Of a stretch of DNA of 64,000 nucleotides, positions 7,843-16,712 are shown one piece after another. Both the position numbers and the translations under genes were made by a program. Each line of letters starts with the position of its first letter. Position 1 is the first letter of the stretch. Where the stretch lies: assembly GCA_015065585.1 (NCBI GenBank), contig SVQC01000005.1, positions 1-64,000 of the forward strand. The letters run 5' to 3'. Below the pieces are notes generated by a model, which saw nothing but the letters and a program-made list of their open reading frames with translations, searched no databases and was not told where the DNA came from. The stretch comes from Oscillospiraceae bacterium (lineage in GTDB: Bacteria; Bacillota; Clostridia; Oscillospirales; Acutalibacteraceae).

Positions 7843-9618
7843 TTAAAGAGCAAATCTTTTCTTAGTGATAACTACAAGACCTGCAACAGCAGTAAGAGCA
7901 ACGAGTGCTAATACAACTACGTTCATAGAATCGCCGGTGGCAGGAGATTTGCCGCTTTCCTCAGGAATTTCTTCGTACATAAGTACGATGGTATCCTTAA
8001 GGTCTGCAGAAATCACAAGGCTGTCGCCCTTGATTTCAGAAACAAGAGTCTTAGAATTATCAGCATTTACGCGATAAGCCTTAAAGTTAGTGTAAAGGTC
8101 CTTAACACCAGAAATGTCAAGAGTATAAACGATTGCACCTTCAAGGTCGTCTACGATATAAGAGCCGAATGTGAATTCAACCTCTACCTTACCGTCTTCT
8201 TCTTTACCGTCAATAATTTCAATATTAACGTCTTCGGGGAGTATAGCCTCTGTAGCAGTAATAGATGCACCATCCTGCTTAATTTCAGCAGCAAGTTTGT
8301 CAAGAGGAACTACCTTATGCTCGCCACATCCGTTAAAGCAAGGAACCTTAGCGCTACCTTCTGCAGCAGCAGTAGGCTTTAAGGTAACTTCCATCACATC
8401 ATAGTAATCATAATCATAGTCATGCTCAAGAGCGTCTACGGGAACCTTCTTGGTACCATCAGGACAGTTTTCATTCTGACATACGTATACGTCTTCGCCG
8501 GCCACACCACACTTAGGTGCAGTAGAAGCCTCTTCGTCATATTCCCAATCATGCTCTAAAGCGTCTACGGGAACCTTCTTGGTACCCTGAGGACAGTTTT
8601 CATTCTGACATACGTATACGTCTTCACCGGCTACACCGCACTTGGGCGCAGTAGAAGCGGCTTCATCTAACTCCCAATCATGCTCGAGAGCAGGAAGCTC
8701 TTTGGGTTCTTCATGACCGCAGCCGCGAGAACACATCATAGTTACAGAACCGGGAACACCGCATTTTGCAGGAACCTTAGTTCCAGGTTTCTCTACGAGA
8801 ATGTGAGAAAGAGCGTCGGTAGGTACATCTTTGGTATTGCCACATCCGTTAAGACAATCATAATACTCTTTACCGGGCTTTCCGCACTCAGCGCCTTCTA
8901 CGCGGTCAGGAGTTTCGTTGTATTTGTGCTGGAGAGCAGTTAAAGGTTCTCTTCTGAGTTCCTTGCCGCAAACAGAACACTTAAATACATCTTCGCCGGC
9001 TACACCGCACTTAGCAGGAGTGCTCTTTTCGGTATCCTTAACTTCGTTATGAGAAGTACACTCAACGGTGTAAGTAATCGTGGCAGGGCTAACTGTTACA
9101 TTATATGCCGAAGATTCACCTTTTTTCTGTCCATCTTCCTCATGGAACTTAACATACTGAGGGTTAGCATCCACAAGAGTAAAGGTATAAGTACCAACTT
9201 CAGTCGGTGCTGTGAAATAAGCAGTTCCCAATAAACCAGAGGGGGTAGAAATACCTTGTAAACCTTCATTTACCAACAAAATAAAACGAACATAGTCGCC
9301 ATGAGCTCTTGCTTCTGTTTCTAATATAACATCAGCGGGATCGCCGAACTCGTCTATGAACTCATCCTTATAGGTGCCGTCTTTACCGCCAATTGCATTG
9401 ATACCGTTTTCACTCTTAACATCAAAAGATGCTGCGTAAAACAAACCGGTATTGTCGGAAGCCACAATCGGGATTAAGAGTCTTCCGTTACTTACTTCAA
9501 TTGTACCGAAGCCTATTGTTATTGTAGGAACTTCATCAGCACTGATAGCGAGCATAGGCGCTAACAACGAAGCAAGCATAACTACAGAAAGAACAATAGT
9601 TAAAAGTTTTTTCTTCAT
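7843..9618 (-). CDS. Secreted cohesin-like protein with Cys-rich repeats and SPATGD sorting-like signal
   Basis: 591 aa. The signal peptide ends near ISA (about residue 26). Residues about 30-185 resemble a cohesin-type beta-sandwich (alternating strands, G-rich turns). Residues about 190-430 hold repeats of about 40 residues, each with paired cysteines (CxxC or CxNxNC) and a conserved KCGVAGEDVYVC or similar. Two consecutive copies are nearly identical at DNA level (8421-8678). A further beta domain follows, then SPATGDSMNV, a hydrophobic segment and the basic tail KKRFAL. This is a wall-anchor-like layout. Lacking a dockerin while its neighbours have one, it could be an anchoring scaffold; this is an inference. 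It has its own promoter (9687-9715). Confidence 0.8.
   Translation of the reverse strand: MKKKLLTIVLSVVMLASLLAPMLAISADEVPTITIGFGTIEVSNGRLLIPIVASDNTGLFYAASFDVKSENGINAIGGKDGTYKDEFIDEFGDPADVILETEARAHGDYVRFILLVNEGLQGISTPSGLLGTAYFTAPTEVGTYTFTLVDANPQYVKFHEEDGQKKGESSAYNVTVSPATITYTVECTSHNEVKDTEKSTPAKCGVAGEDVFKCSVCGKELRREPLTALQHKYNETPDRVEGAECGKPGKEYYDCLNGCGNTKDVPTDALSHILVEKPGTKVPAKCGVPGSVTMMCSRGCGHEEPKELPALEHDWELDEAASTAPKCGVAGEDVYVCQNENCPQGTKKVPVDALEHDWEYDEEASTAPKCGVAGEDVYVCQNENCPDGTKKVPVDALEHDYDYDYYDVMEVTLKPTAAAEGSAKVPCFNGCGEHKVVPLDKLAAEIKQDGASITATEAILPEDVNIEIIDGKEEDGKVEVEFTFGSYIVDDLEGAIVYTLDISGVKDLYTNFKAYRVNADNSKTLVSEIKGDSLVISADLKDTIVLMYEEIPEESGKSPATGDSMNVVVLALVALTAVAGLVVITKKRFAL
8421..8678. repeat. 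129-bp tandem duplication inside the 591-aa protein gene
   Basis: Two adjacent copies with a period of exactly 129 bp (43 codons), starting at the CATGCTC of 8421 and of 8550. They differ at scattered positions. They encode two successive Cys-rich modules. Confidence 0.85.
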
Positions 9619-9686
9619 TTTAAATCACCTGGTTTTCCTTTTCTTAGTTTTTAGCATAATATCCCTAAGGACAATTACTTAAGTTT

Positions 9687-9715
9687 ATTATAATTGTTTA
9701 TTTTGACAATGTCAA
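9687..9715 (-). promoter_or_regulatory. Promoter of the 591-aa surface protein gene
   Basis: Minus strand TTGACA (9710-9715), 17 nt, TATAAT (9687-9692): a consensus sigma-A promoter. A strong match suits an abundant secreted protein. Confidence 0.8.
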
Positions 9716-9756
9716 TTGTTTTTTTATAAAATATTCTTTTTTCCAGTATTTTACCT

Positions 9757-11292
9757 TTAATAAGCGCCCGCAAGTATAAGCTTTAGCATCGCAAGGTCGT
9801 TAATCTCCACAACTTCATTACCGTCAACGTCGGGCTCAACAATATTTTCATCGGTTTTATCTATCGCGCCGACAAGATAAAGCTTTAAAAGAGCAAGGTC
9901 GTTTATTTCCGCCTCACCGTTACCGTTAACGTCGCCCTTGACAGCAGTAGCTGTTTTCATAAAGCTTATTACGGTAGCAGGATATGGCAGGTCAAGGCTA
10001 TAATTCCAATCGCCGTTTGTAAAGGTTATATCCCCAGCCAAAGACTTATCGGTAATATAGGCTTCTTCCCCCTTAACCGTACCCGAAAAAGCAACCTTTT
10101 CGGCGTTAATGGTAGAATAACAACGGATTATTTCTCCATTGCCCTCTCCGAGAAACGCGCCTTTTTTACCACCGTCAGAGCTACCCAGAACGGCGCAGTC
10201 ATAAATTTTTGACAGAACACCAGCCTTAGCGGACACGCCGCCCGTAAGAACAACACCGCTTATATCAACCTCTACAGCGCATTCCCTGACAGTTCCTTTA
10301 TTTTCGCAGCACACACCGCCGGCATAGTTATTACCAAGAATATCGCCAACGATATAGCACTCTCTTACCGTTCCGTAATTTATACCGCAAAGAGTTCCGG
10401 CAGAGGCATTTGAAGCACCGCTGCGGTCATACTTATTAAATACCTCGTCGGTTACGGTGGCGTTAGGGTCGGTCCAGCTATTCGGGTTTTCAAAGTCATC
10501 AGATGCTTGTCTGCTATTTAGAGAATCTTCTATTGTCTCAGACTTGGTCTCACCGGCAGTTTCCAGCAGTACCTGAGTGTTTATACCGTTTCGCACATCA
10601 ACCTTAATATTCTTAAGATATAAATCCTCAATTTCGCCCTTATTAACACCAAAAACGCCGTTGTAAAGATAGTAGGCCTTATTAATCCTAAGGCCCTCTA
10701 TAGTTTTTCCGTTACCGTAAAAGCTTCCGGTAAAAGCGTTAGTAGACAGAGTTCCTATAGGAATCCAGCCGTAACCGCCGTTATAGAAGGCTCCATCTTC
10801 AGCGAAATCCTCCTCGGTAAAAATTATATCATTCATCAGGATATAATCACCCGACATATTATTTCTTATATTATTAAGGTCTTCCTTGGTATAGACGGGG
10901 GTGTATATTGGTCTGATTTTTACGTCCTTATAAAAATCAGGCTCTCTGTTACCATCAATCGTGATATTTTTTAAGGAAACGAAAGTATCGGTTTTATAAA
11001 TAGGTTCTAAAACTATTTCATACGGGCCGTCTTGGGCATTAAAGGAAAAGGTGTATTTATAGTTTTCCATATCGTACTCAGCGCCCGAAACGAGATTAAA
11101 GAAAGCGCTAATTTCTATCTCGCCCGAAACGATACCCGCAGTATTTTCAGCGTTTAAAACAACCCTTAGCAACTCGTTCATATAAACTTCGTCGTTTACC
11201 GATATCTCCAGCTCTGAGTTTTCGGCAAAAACAGGAACAGATACAGTAAAAATAAGTATTGCGCAAAGGATAAAAGCTATTATTTTCTTCAT
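9757..11292 (-). CDS. Secreted GLUG-repeat protein with C-terminal dockerin
   Basis: 511 aa. Signal peptide to about residue 23 (VFA). An N-terminal beta domain is followed by a region (about 135-400) with GLUG-type repeats, such as FTGSFYGNGKTIEGLRI and YLYNGVFGVNKGEIEDL, seen in Gram-positive surface proteins. The last 60 residues are a type I dockerin with two calcium loops, DVNGNGEAEIND and DVDGNEVVEIND, each followed by LA(L/M)LKL. The dockerin predicts docking to a cohesin. No catalytic domain is recognised. It lies 24 nt after the 11317-11934 gene and is probably its operon partner. AGAAAGGAAAA is the ribosome binding site. Confidence 0.85.
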   Translation of the reverse strand: MKKIIAFILCAILIFTVSVPVFAENSELEISVNDEVYMNELLRVVLNAENTAGIVSGEIEISAFFNLVSGAEYDMENYKYTFSFNAQDGPYEIVLEPIYKTDTFVSLKNITIDGNREPDFYKDVKIRPIYTPVYTKEDLNNIRNNMSGDYILMNDIIFTEEDFAEDGAFYNGGYGWIPIGTLSTNAFTGSFYGNGKTIEGLRINKAYYLYNGVFGVNKGEIEDLYLKNIKVDVRNGINTQVLLETAGETKSETIEDSLNSRQASDDFENPNSWTDPNATVTDEVFNKYDRSGASNASAGTLCGINYGTVRECYIVGDILGNNYAGGVCCENKGTVRECAVEVDISGVVLTGGVSAKAGVLSKIYDCAVLGSSDGGKKGAFLGEGNGEIIRCYSTINAEKVAFSGTVKGEEAYITDKSLAGDITFTNGDWNYSLDLPYPATVISFMKTATAVKGDVNGNGEAEINDLALLKLYLVGAIDKTDENIVEPDVDGNEVVEINDLAMLKLILAGAY

Positions 11293-11316
11293 AACGGTTT
11301 TCCTTTCTAAGCTATA

Positions 11317-11934
11317 TTACAGCGCGCCTGCAAGATACAATTTAAGATTAGCAAGGTCACTGATATCAACCGAGTTATCTTTATTAATGTCGGAATATGC
11401 ACGGTTAACATCGGCAGTAGCCCCCGCAAGATAAAGCTTAAGGGTCGCTAAATCACTAATATTTACAATGCCGTCATCGTTAACGTCCCCCGTAGTAGCG
11501 CAAAGAACCTCGAAGGTACAGACTGTATCATCATATTCATACTCCTGTGTATCAGCGCAAAGAGCGTTTTGCACAGTCACCGTAACATTGCCCGGCTTTT
11601 TCGTCGTAAAATAATAAGTAGTGCTAACGGTATTGCCGTCAGCATCGTCCACAAAGGTAATAACACCTACAGAGGTGGAATTTATACTGCTCGACGAAGC
11701 CTTTACAAAAGACAGCTCATCCTTATTATATATAAGGTCATAGGAAAAAGCATTCATAACGCCGTCTGCTTTTAAGGTTACGGTGAGAGCCACCGTATCC
11801 CCCGCCGTTACACTTTCTTTTTCAAAAGAAAAAGCAACGGATTTTTCGGCGAAAGCGCCAAAGGAAAAGCAGGAAAACATTATGACACAGGCAAGGCACA
11901 GCGCTACCGCGCTTCTTATTGTTATTTTTAACAC
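11317..11934 (-). CDS. Secreted cohesin-dockerin protein
   Basis: 205 aa from the GTG at 11934. An ATG further up at 11985 is in frame, but it lies upstream of the TATAAT (11957-11962), and AAAGGAGG sits correctly before the GTG. Signal peptide to about AFA. A cohesin-type domain follows (FSFEKESVTAGDTVALTVTL, then AFSYDLIYNKDELSF). The C-terminal dockerin has loops DVNDDGIVNISD and DINKDNSVDISD. Carrying both modules, it could connect other dockerin or cohesin partners. It is first in a two-gene operon with the GLUG-dockerin protein. Confidence 0.85.
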   Translation of the reverse strand: MLKITIRSAVALCLACVIMFSCFSFGAFAEKSVAFSFEKESVTAGDTVALTVTLKADGVMNAFSYDLIYNKDELSFVKASSSSINSTSVGVITFVDDADGNTVSTTYYFTTKKPGNVTVTVQNALCADTQEYEYDDTVCTFEVLCATTGDVNDDGIVNISDLATLKLYLAGATADVNRAYSDINKDNSVDISDLANLKLYLAGAL

Positions 11935-11956
11935 ATCAGTTTCCTCCTTTTCCTCA

Positions 11957-11985
11957 ATTATACCCGACTTTGTATTTTTCTTCAA
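11957..11985 (-). promoter_or_regulatory. Promoter of the cohesin-dockerin two-gene operon
   Basis: Minus strand TTGAAG (11980-11985), 17 nt, TATAAT (11957-11962). Transcription near 11950 puts the AAAGGAGG and the GTG start immediately downstream. This excludes the longer reading-frame start. Confidence 0.75.
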
Positions 11986-12000
11986 TCTTCAATTTTTGGC

Positions 12001-12030
12001 AAAAAACCGCCCGAACCGTTCGGCTCGGGC
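12001..12030 (-). terminator. Terminator of the 12055-12777 gene
   Basis: Minus strand stem GCCCGA.CCG/CGG.TCGGGC followed by GGTTTTTT. It lies directly between the gene and the next promoter downstream. Confidence 0.82.
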
Positions 12031-12054
12031 AAGGTTATTTATAGATTTAAGAGG

Positions 12055-12777
12055 CTATGCAGCACCAACCAAGATAAGCTTAAGCTGAGCAAGGTCGTTT
12101 ATCTCAACAACGCCGTTTTCGTTAACGTCCGGATTAACAATTTCTGCATCACCATCAGCAAGAGCGCCCACAAGACGAAGCTTAAGAACTGCAAGGTCGT
12201 TTATCTCAACTTCGCCGTTTCCGTTAACGTCACCTGGGATTGCGGTGGACTCTTCAACGGTCATCTTAAAATCAGAGCCTTTTACCAAAACGCGTTTGTC
12301 ACCGTCTTTAGCAACAACGTCGATAGAAATATCGTTTGCGCCAAGAACAGCGTTACCGGCAACAGCAAAGGTAACCTTAGCTACAATCTTATCTTCGGTT
12401 ACGGTTTCATTGGCAGTAACTACAATAACGCCATTATCCAATACAGCAGTTCCTACTTCACCGTTGGCAACAGCCGTAACGGTAATACCGGCAGGAGCAT
12501 CAACGGTTACTCTGAGCTCAGTAAATCCGGGGTTTTCTGCAATAGAAAGGTCAAGAGTTACTTTTCTGTTCTGCTTCGCGGTAACATCTTCAAAGCTTAA
12601 GGTAGGATTACCAAATATATCGCCGGCGCCAAGCTCTCCATCGTCATAATCAGGACCGAAGAGGCCGGTTATATCGTCGATATTAATCTCGGTATCGTCC
12701 AATCCGTCAGCGAAAGCGGTGAGACTGAAAGTGAAAACTAATAAAATACTAAATAAAATACATGCTAATTTTTTCAT
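12055..12777 (-). CDS. Secreted cohesin-like protein with dockerin
   Basis: 240 aa. Signal peptide to about AFA (residue 23). An acidic linker (DDTEINIDDITG) is followed by a cohesin-like beta domain (about 50-170) and a C-terminal dockerin with loops DVNGNGEVEIND and DVNENGVVEIND, each followed by LA.LKL.LVGA. Both binding modules are in one small protein without an enzyme domain. It is a single-gene unit with its own consensus promoter and terminator. The dockerin repeats closely resemble those of the 511-aa neighbour, so they may recognise the same cohesin class. Confidence 0.85.
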   Translation of the reverse strand: MKKLACILFSILLVFTFSLTAFADGLDDTEINIDDITGLFGPDYDDGELGAGDIFGNPTLSFEDVTAKQNRKVTLDLSIAENPGFTELRVTVDAPAGITVTAVANGEVGTAVLDNGVIVVTANETVTEDKIVAKVTFAVAGNAVLGANDISIDVVAKDGDKRVLVKGSDFKMTVEESTAIPGDVNGNGEVEINDLAVLKLRLVGALADGDAEIVNPDVNENGVVEINDLAQLKLILVGAA

Positions 12778-12808
12778 TTTAGAACACCTTCCTAATATAT
12801 CTACCTAC

Positions 12809-12837
12809 ATATTAGCATAAAAGTATGCCGTTGTCAA
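12809..12837 (-). promoter_or_regulatory. Promoter of the 240-aa dockerin protein gene
   Basis: Minus strand TTGACA (12832-12837), 17 nt, TAATAT (12809-12814). Confidence 0.7.
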
Positions 12838-12932
12838 TTAAAGTTTTATGAATATTGCATAATTTTTTAAAAAATATTAAAGAACAAATGGCATTTTGCA
12901 TATTTTTAGCCGGTTTTAACTACAATTATAGA

Positions 12933-13814
12933 TTATATATTATTATAAAGACCCTCATCCATAAGCTCGGTTATAGCCTTTACAACCGCGTCTTTATCTT
13001 CTTTATACGTTACGCCGTACCACTTATCCTCTGCAACAAGCACCTTTACCTGTTTCTCACCCTTGTCAATAAGCTCGCCTACAACGGTGGGCAAGAAATA
13101 TTCCGATTTGGGAGTAGTAAGGTTTTCATTTAAGAATTCCTTAAAGCCCTTTTCAAGATAAGCAAAAATTTCGGGAGTAAAACCCCACATATTCATTGAA
13201 ACAACGGTATCGGGAGCCATTTCAATCCAATTTTCACCATCGAGAGTATAACGGCAATTGGCATCAATTTTCGTTCTCTCAACAACCTCGGTAAGATAAC
13301 CACCTTCTGCAGAACAAACACCGCGTGATACGGTACCGTTTTCTGTAAGAGTATTAACAAGGCGGAAGCCTACCATCGAAAAGTTACCGGTTTCCTGCTT
13401 TAAATAATCATACATTTTAGAAAAAGCAGTTTTTCCGTAATAGTCGTCGGCATTAACCACAGCAAATGGTGTATCAACAACGTCTTTACAGCATAAAATA
13501 GCGTGGCCCGTTCCCCAAGGCTTAGTTCTGTCAGCCGGCGCGGTATATCCCTCGGGCAAACCGTCTATTTCCTGAAAAACATATTCAACCTTGATTTTTT
13601 TAGCAATTCTGTCGCCAACAAGACGCTTGAAATCCTCCTCGATTTCGTGTTTTATAACGAAAACGATTTTGTCAAAGCCTGCCTCAATAGCGTCATAAAC
13701 CGAGAAGTCAAGAATAACCTCTCCGTTTTTACCAATCGGTTCAAGCTGTTTAAGGCCGCCGAAACGGCTACCCATTCCTGCCGCCATTACTACTAGTGAT
13801 GCACTGAAACTCAT
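12933..13814 (-). CDS. Sugar-phosphate nucleotidyltransferase family protein
   Basis: 293 aa. The N-terminal Rossmann-like nucleotidyltransferase signature VMAAGMGSRFGGLKQLEPI (residues about 8-26) has the GxGxR(F)GG motif and a following lysine. VVNADDYYG (about 120) would be the metal-binding D-D. Probably makes a nucleotide-activated sugar; the base and sugar are not identifiable. Its ATG overlaps the stop of the sugar transferase gene by one base (TAATG), indicating translational coupling and a shared role in surface polysaccharide synthesis. Confidence 0.85.
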   Translation of the reverse strand: MSFSASLVVMAAGMGSRFGGLKQLEPIGKNGEVILDFSVYDAIEAGFDKIVFVIKHEIEEDFKRLVGDRIAKKIKVEYVFQEIDGLPEGYTAPADRTKPWGTGHAILCCKDVVDTPFAVVNADDYYGKTAFSKMYDYLKQETGNFSMVGFRLVNTLTENGTVSRGVCSAEGGYLTEVVERTKIDANCRYTLDGENWIEMAPDTVVSMNMWGFTPEIFAYLEKGFKEFLNENLTTPKSEYFLPTVVGELIDKGEKQVKVLVAEDKWYGVTYKEDKDAVVKAITELMDEGLYNNI

Positions 13815-15187
13815 TACTGTTCTTCCTTTCTGTTTGGGGCTTTTAAATGAGCGTTAGCTTTAGCATCAAAGCCCTCCGTGCTTTCTTTCATAAAGAGTAT
13901 TTTTATGGTCATAAGGATTAACTTAAAATCGAGGAATATTGAGTACTGCTCAATATATATAAGGTCCATTTTCAGCTTGTCCTCAGGACTTGTATTATAT
14001 TTACCGTATATCTGGGCGTAACCCGTGAGTCCGCCTTTTACACGGTGTCGAAGATTAAAATCGGGATATTTTTCGGTATATTCGTAAACATTTTCAACAC
14101 GCTCAGGACGAGGGCCTACAAGTGACATATCGCCGAAAAGTATATTAAAAAACTGTGGAAGCTCGTCAATTCTGAAGGGACGGATAATTTTACCTACGGG
14201 AGTAATTCTGTCATCGTCGTTTTCCGCCTTTTTCGCGCCGTCCTTATCGGCATCAACTATCATAGAACGGAATTTCAGCACGTTAAAGATTTTACCGTTT
14301 TGGGTTACGCGGTTTTGCTTAAAGAAAACCGGACCTTTATCGTAAAGCTTTATAGCCAGAGCCACCGTAAGCATTATTGGCGAAGTAATAATAATTCCCA
14401 CAACGGCAACGAAAATATCAACGGCGCGCTTAATAAACTCCTGTTCAAGACGAAGTCCGCGGTTTTTACACATCATAATAGGTGTGTCAAAAATCTGAAT
14501 TTGTTCAGAGTTCCTTATAATAACATCAGCGCTGGAAGGTAAAACGTAGGTACGCTTTTGCTTTGCATAGCAATATCTTAAAAGCTCGGTTTTGATAGTT
14601 TTATCTATATCGCAGAGAAGCACAGCCTCGTATTTATCAATAAGAGCTTTTATTTCTTCGATACTGCAACGGTTAATAGAGGCACCTCTTTCAATATTAA
14701 AGCGGTCCGGAATTCTTGACACCTTACGGATAATAGCGGTGCCTTCCTCGTCATCGGCGAATATTGCCAACATTTTTCTGGCGGGGTAAAGCCTGAAATA
14801 TATGGTATTTGCACACATTGAGCAAACTATCGCCGTTGCTATCTGATAAGCAAAACCTAAAATATAGGGAGCAAGGCTTATGAGCTGTCTTGCCAAGAGA
14901 CAAAGTTCAAAGTACATAATAATATTTGTAAAAACGCTGGCAAGGCAAAGACTGTACGCCACTTCGTGCAAACGGTTTACGCCGATTTTAAAAGCGCCGT
15001 AAAGCTCGGCAAAAAGCGAAAGCAATATAATATAGGAAAGAAGCACAATATAAATACTTCCCGGTGAATTAACGGCATAGTCATATCCATTAAGCCATAC
15101 ATTTATAAAGCCAAGCGCCATAGCGGCAACAAAGCTCACCTTTATTATAAACATTATGGTTTTTCTGAACTTCATTAAAAGTTTCAT
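13814..15187 (-). CDS. Polyprenyl glycosylphosphotransferase (exopolysaccharide initiating sugar transferase)
   Basis: 457 aa. Five N-terminal membrane helices and a soluble linker domain are followed by a bacterial sugar transferase domain (about 256-450). Signatures are KRAVDIFVA, GPVFFKQNRV, LKFRSM, the RIDELPQFFN motif with the Asp-Glu pair, and DMSLVGPRPE. It transfers a sugar-1-phosphate from a UDP-sugar to undecaprenyl phosphate at the inner membrane, the first step of an exopolysaccharide or teichoic-type glycan. Layout is that of the WbaP/WcaJ family. It is coupled to the nucleotidyltransferase that follows. Confidence 0.92.
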   Translation of the reverse strand: MKLLMKFRKTIMFIIKVSFVAAMALGFINVWLNGYDYAVNSPGSIYIVLLSYIILLSLFAELYGAFKIGVNRLHEVAYSLCLASVFTNIIMYFELCLLARQLISLAPYILGFAYQIATAIVCSMCANTIYFRLYPARKMLAIFADDEEGTAIIRKVSRIPDRFNIERGASINRCSIEEIKALIDKYEAVLLCDIDKTIKTELLRYCYAKQKRTYVLPSSADVIIRNSEQIQIFDTPIMMCKNRGLRLEQEFIKRAVDIFVAVVGIIITSPIMLTVALAIKLYDKGPVFFKQNRVTQNGKIFNVLKFRSMIVDADKDGAKKAENDDDRITPVGKIIRPFRIDELPQFFNILFGDMSLVGPRPERVENVYEYTEKYPDFNLRHRVKGGLTGYAQIYGKYNTSPEDKLKMDLIYIEQYSIFLDFKLILMTIKILFMKESTEGFDAKANAHLKAPNRKEEQ

Positions 15188-15238
15188 TATATTACCCTCT
15201 CGATAAGGATTAAATATTTAGGAAATCTTATATATTAT

Positions 15239-15266
15239 AGTATATATGCTTCCCCGATTTTGTCAA
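15239..15266 (-). promoter_or_regulatory. Promoter of the sugar transferase operon
   Basis: Minus strand TTGACA (15261-15266), 16 nt, TATACT (15239-15244). Confidence 0.65.
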
Positions 15267-15283
15267 GTAAAGGTTGGTTTATT

Positions 15284-15865
15284 ATGCTTTGCATTCTTAT
15301 TAAAAAGCAGGTTAAAAGGCGGTTTTTAGCAAAAAAAGCAGGATTTTTTAGGGTTTTTCATATAGATTATGACCTATATTCCACATCCTTCGGTGAAATT
15401 TGCATTTATACCCTTTATTACGTTAAAAACGACGAAAAAGCAATCAAAAAACTAAAAGATTTGATACCATTCAACATATACGATAAAAACAGTTTGATAT
15501 TTCCCGACTACGTAAAGAAAGTGCAGATTTTAAGAACGATTAATTTGTTAAAGCAAAAACCCGGAGTCAGTGTATACGCCGACTTTGAAAGTTTGGAAAA
15601 AGAAGAAATTATTTCCCTTTTAAAAAACAGTTCAAGACTTATTCTTTCCTTTGAACCGGAAAGGAAAGAGAGGGAAGAAATCTATTCCCTTTGCGGAACT
15701 TTGCCCGATTACTCAAATAACACCGCCGCAGATATCTGCATAAGCAGTAAACTCCTTCCACACATTACTTTGCCCGAGGAGCTTAGTTCTATTTGTCCTA
15801 AAGAAATTTCTCCCCTTCTGTTTGCCTCCCTTTTATATAGAGAAAACGGCAGACTCGTTATTTAG
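15284..15865 (+). CDS. Hypothetical protein
   Basis: 193 aa from ATG 15284, with AAAGG upstream. An in-frame TTG at 15260 lies inside the opposing promoter and is less likely. No family is recognised. The N-terminus is basic (KKQVKRRFLAKKAG). The rest alternates hydrophobic strands and charged helices, with several KKEEIISLL-like helices. No signal peptide or membrane span. Codon use is like the neighbours. The 3' end lies inside the bidirectional terminator shared with the Mrp gene. A cytoplasmic sporulation-type protein of unknown function is possible but not supported. Confidence 0.65.
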   Translation: MLCILIKKQVKRRFLAKKAGFFRVFHIDYDLYSTSFGEICIYTLYYVKNDEKAIKKLKDLIPFNIYDKNSLIFPDYVKKVQILRTINLLKQKPGVSVYADFESLEKEEIISLLKNSSRLILSFEPERKEREEIYSLCGTLPDYSNNTAADICISSKLLPHITLPEELSSICPKEISPLLFASLLYRENGRLVI

Positions 15866-15875
15866 TCTGCCGTTT
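15844..15875. terminator. Bidirectional terminator between the hypothetical gene and mrp
   Basis: Stem AAACGGCAGACT/AGTCTGCCGTTT with an 8-nt loop. Its left arm is coding for the end of the 193-aa protein. Confidence 0.75.
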
Positions 15876-15878
15876 ATA

Positions 15879-16700
15879 TTAAAGATTTTCAAGAATTTCT
15901 ACAGCCTTACTCAAAACCGAGGTATCAGCCTTTTCAATACATCCATTATCAACCATTACCGCGTGGTCGGGATTAATAGGCATTTCGGCAAGAAGCGGTA
16001 CGCCGATTTCATCAGCAACGCTTTGAGATTTACCCTCCCCGAAAAGACGAAGCTTCTTTTTACAGTCGGGACATTCAATATAGCTCATATTTTCAACAAT
16101 ACCTAAAACGGGAATGTTCATAAGCTCAGCCATTTTATAAGCCTTTTTGACTATCATTGAAACAAGGTCCTGAGGAGAAGTAACAATGATAACTCCGCTT
16201 AAGGGAAGGCTCTGAAAAACAGTAAGAGGAACGTCACCCGTACCGGGAGGACAGTCAACAAACATATAGTCAACATCGTTCCAGATAACATCGCTCCAGA
16301 ATTGCTTTACAGCGCCGGCAATTACAGGTCCGCGCCACACAACAGGCGCTTCGGTATCCTCAAGCAACAGATTAATCGACATAATTTTGATGCCCTTTTC
16401 GGTAACGGCAGGGAAAATACCCAAATCATTACCCTCTGCTCTATCCTTTATTCCAAAGGCTTTAGGGATTGAAGGGCCGGTAATGTCGGCATCTAAAACA
16501 GCAACTTCCTTGCCTCTATTTCTCATAGCAACGGCAAGCAAAGAGGTTACCATAGATTTACCGACTCCGCCTTTACCGCTTATGACGCCAATCACCCTTT
16601 TTACGTTGCTTAGTTCATTAGTGGGTTCGATTAAGCTTTCCTTTTCACGTGACGCGCAGTTCTGAGAACAGCTGCTGCAGTCATGAGTACATTCTGACAT
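15879..16700 (-). CDS. Mrp/NBP35-family P-loop ATPase, Fe-S carrier
   Basis: 273 aa. The deviant Walker A GKGGVGKSMV is at about residue 42, VDCPPGTGD is about 120, and a C-terminal CPDC pair (about 218) is the Fe-S cluster site of the Mrp family. The N-terminus carries four close cysteines (C4, C8, C11, C15), like Nbp35-type proteins but with different spacing. Proposed role: ATP-dependent binding and transfer of Fe-S clusters to apo-proteins. It starts 13 nt after the 586-aa dockerin gene with AAGGAG upstream. No terminator separates the two, so read-through is likely, although the functions appear unrelated. Confidence 0.9.
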   Translation of the reverse strand: MSECTHDCSSCSQNCASREKESLIEPTNELSNVKRVIGVISGKGGVGKSMVTSLLAVAMRNRGKEVAVLDADITGPSIPKAFGIKDRAEGNDLGIFPAVTEKGIKIMSINLLLEDTEAPVVWRGPVIAGAVKQFWSDVIWNDVDYMFVDCPPGTGDVPLTVFQSLPLSGVIIVTSPQDLVSMIVKKAYKMAELMNIPVLGIVENMSYIECPDCKKKLRLFGEGKSQSVADEIGVPLLAEMPINPDHAVMVDNGCIEKADTSVLSKAVEILENL

Positions 16701-16712
16701 TTTTAAAACTCC

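Noticed and set aside
16642-16652. TTTTCACGTGA, a parS-like core
   Set aside because: Only the central part matches the parS consensus and it lies inside the mrp coding region. Not enough to call a centromere site.
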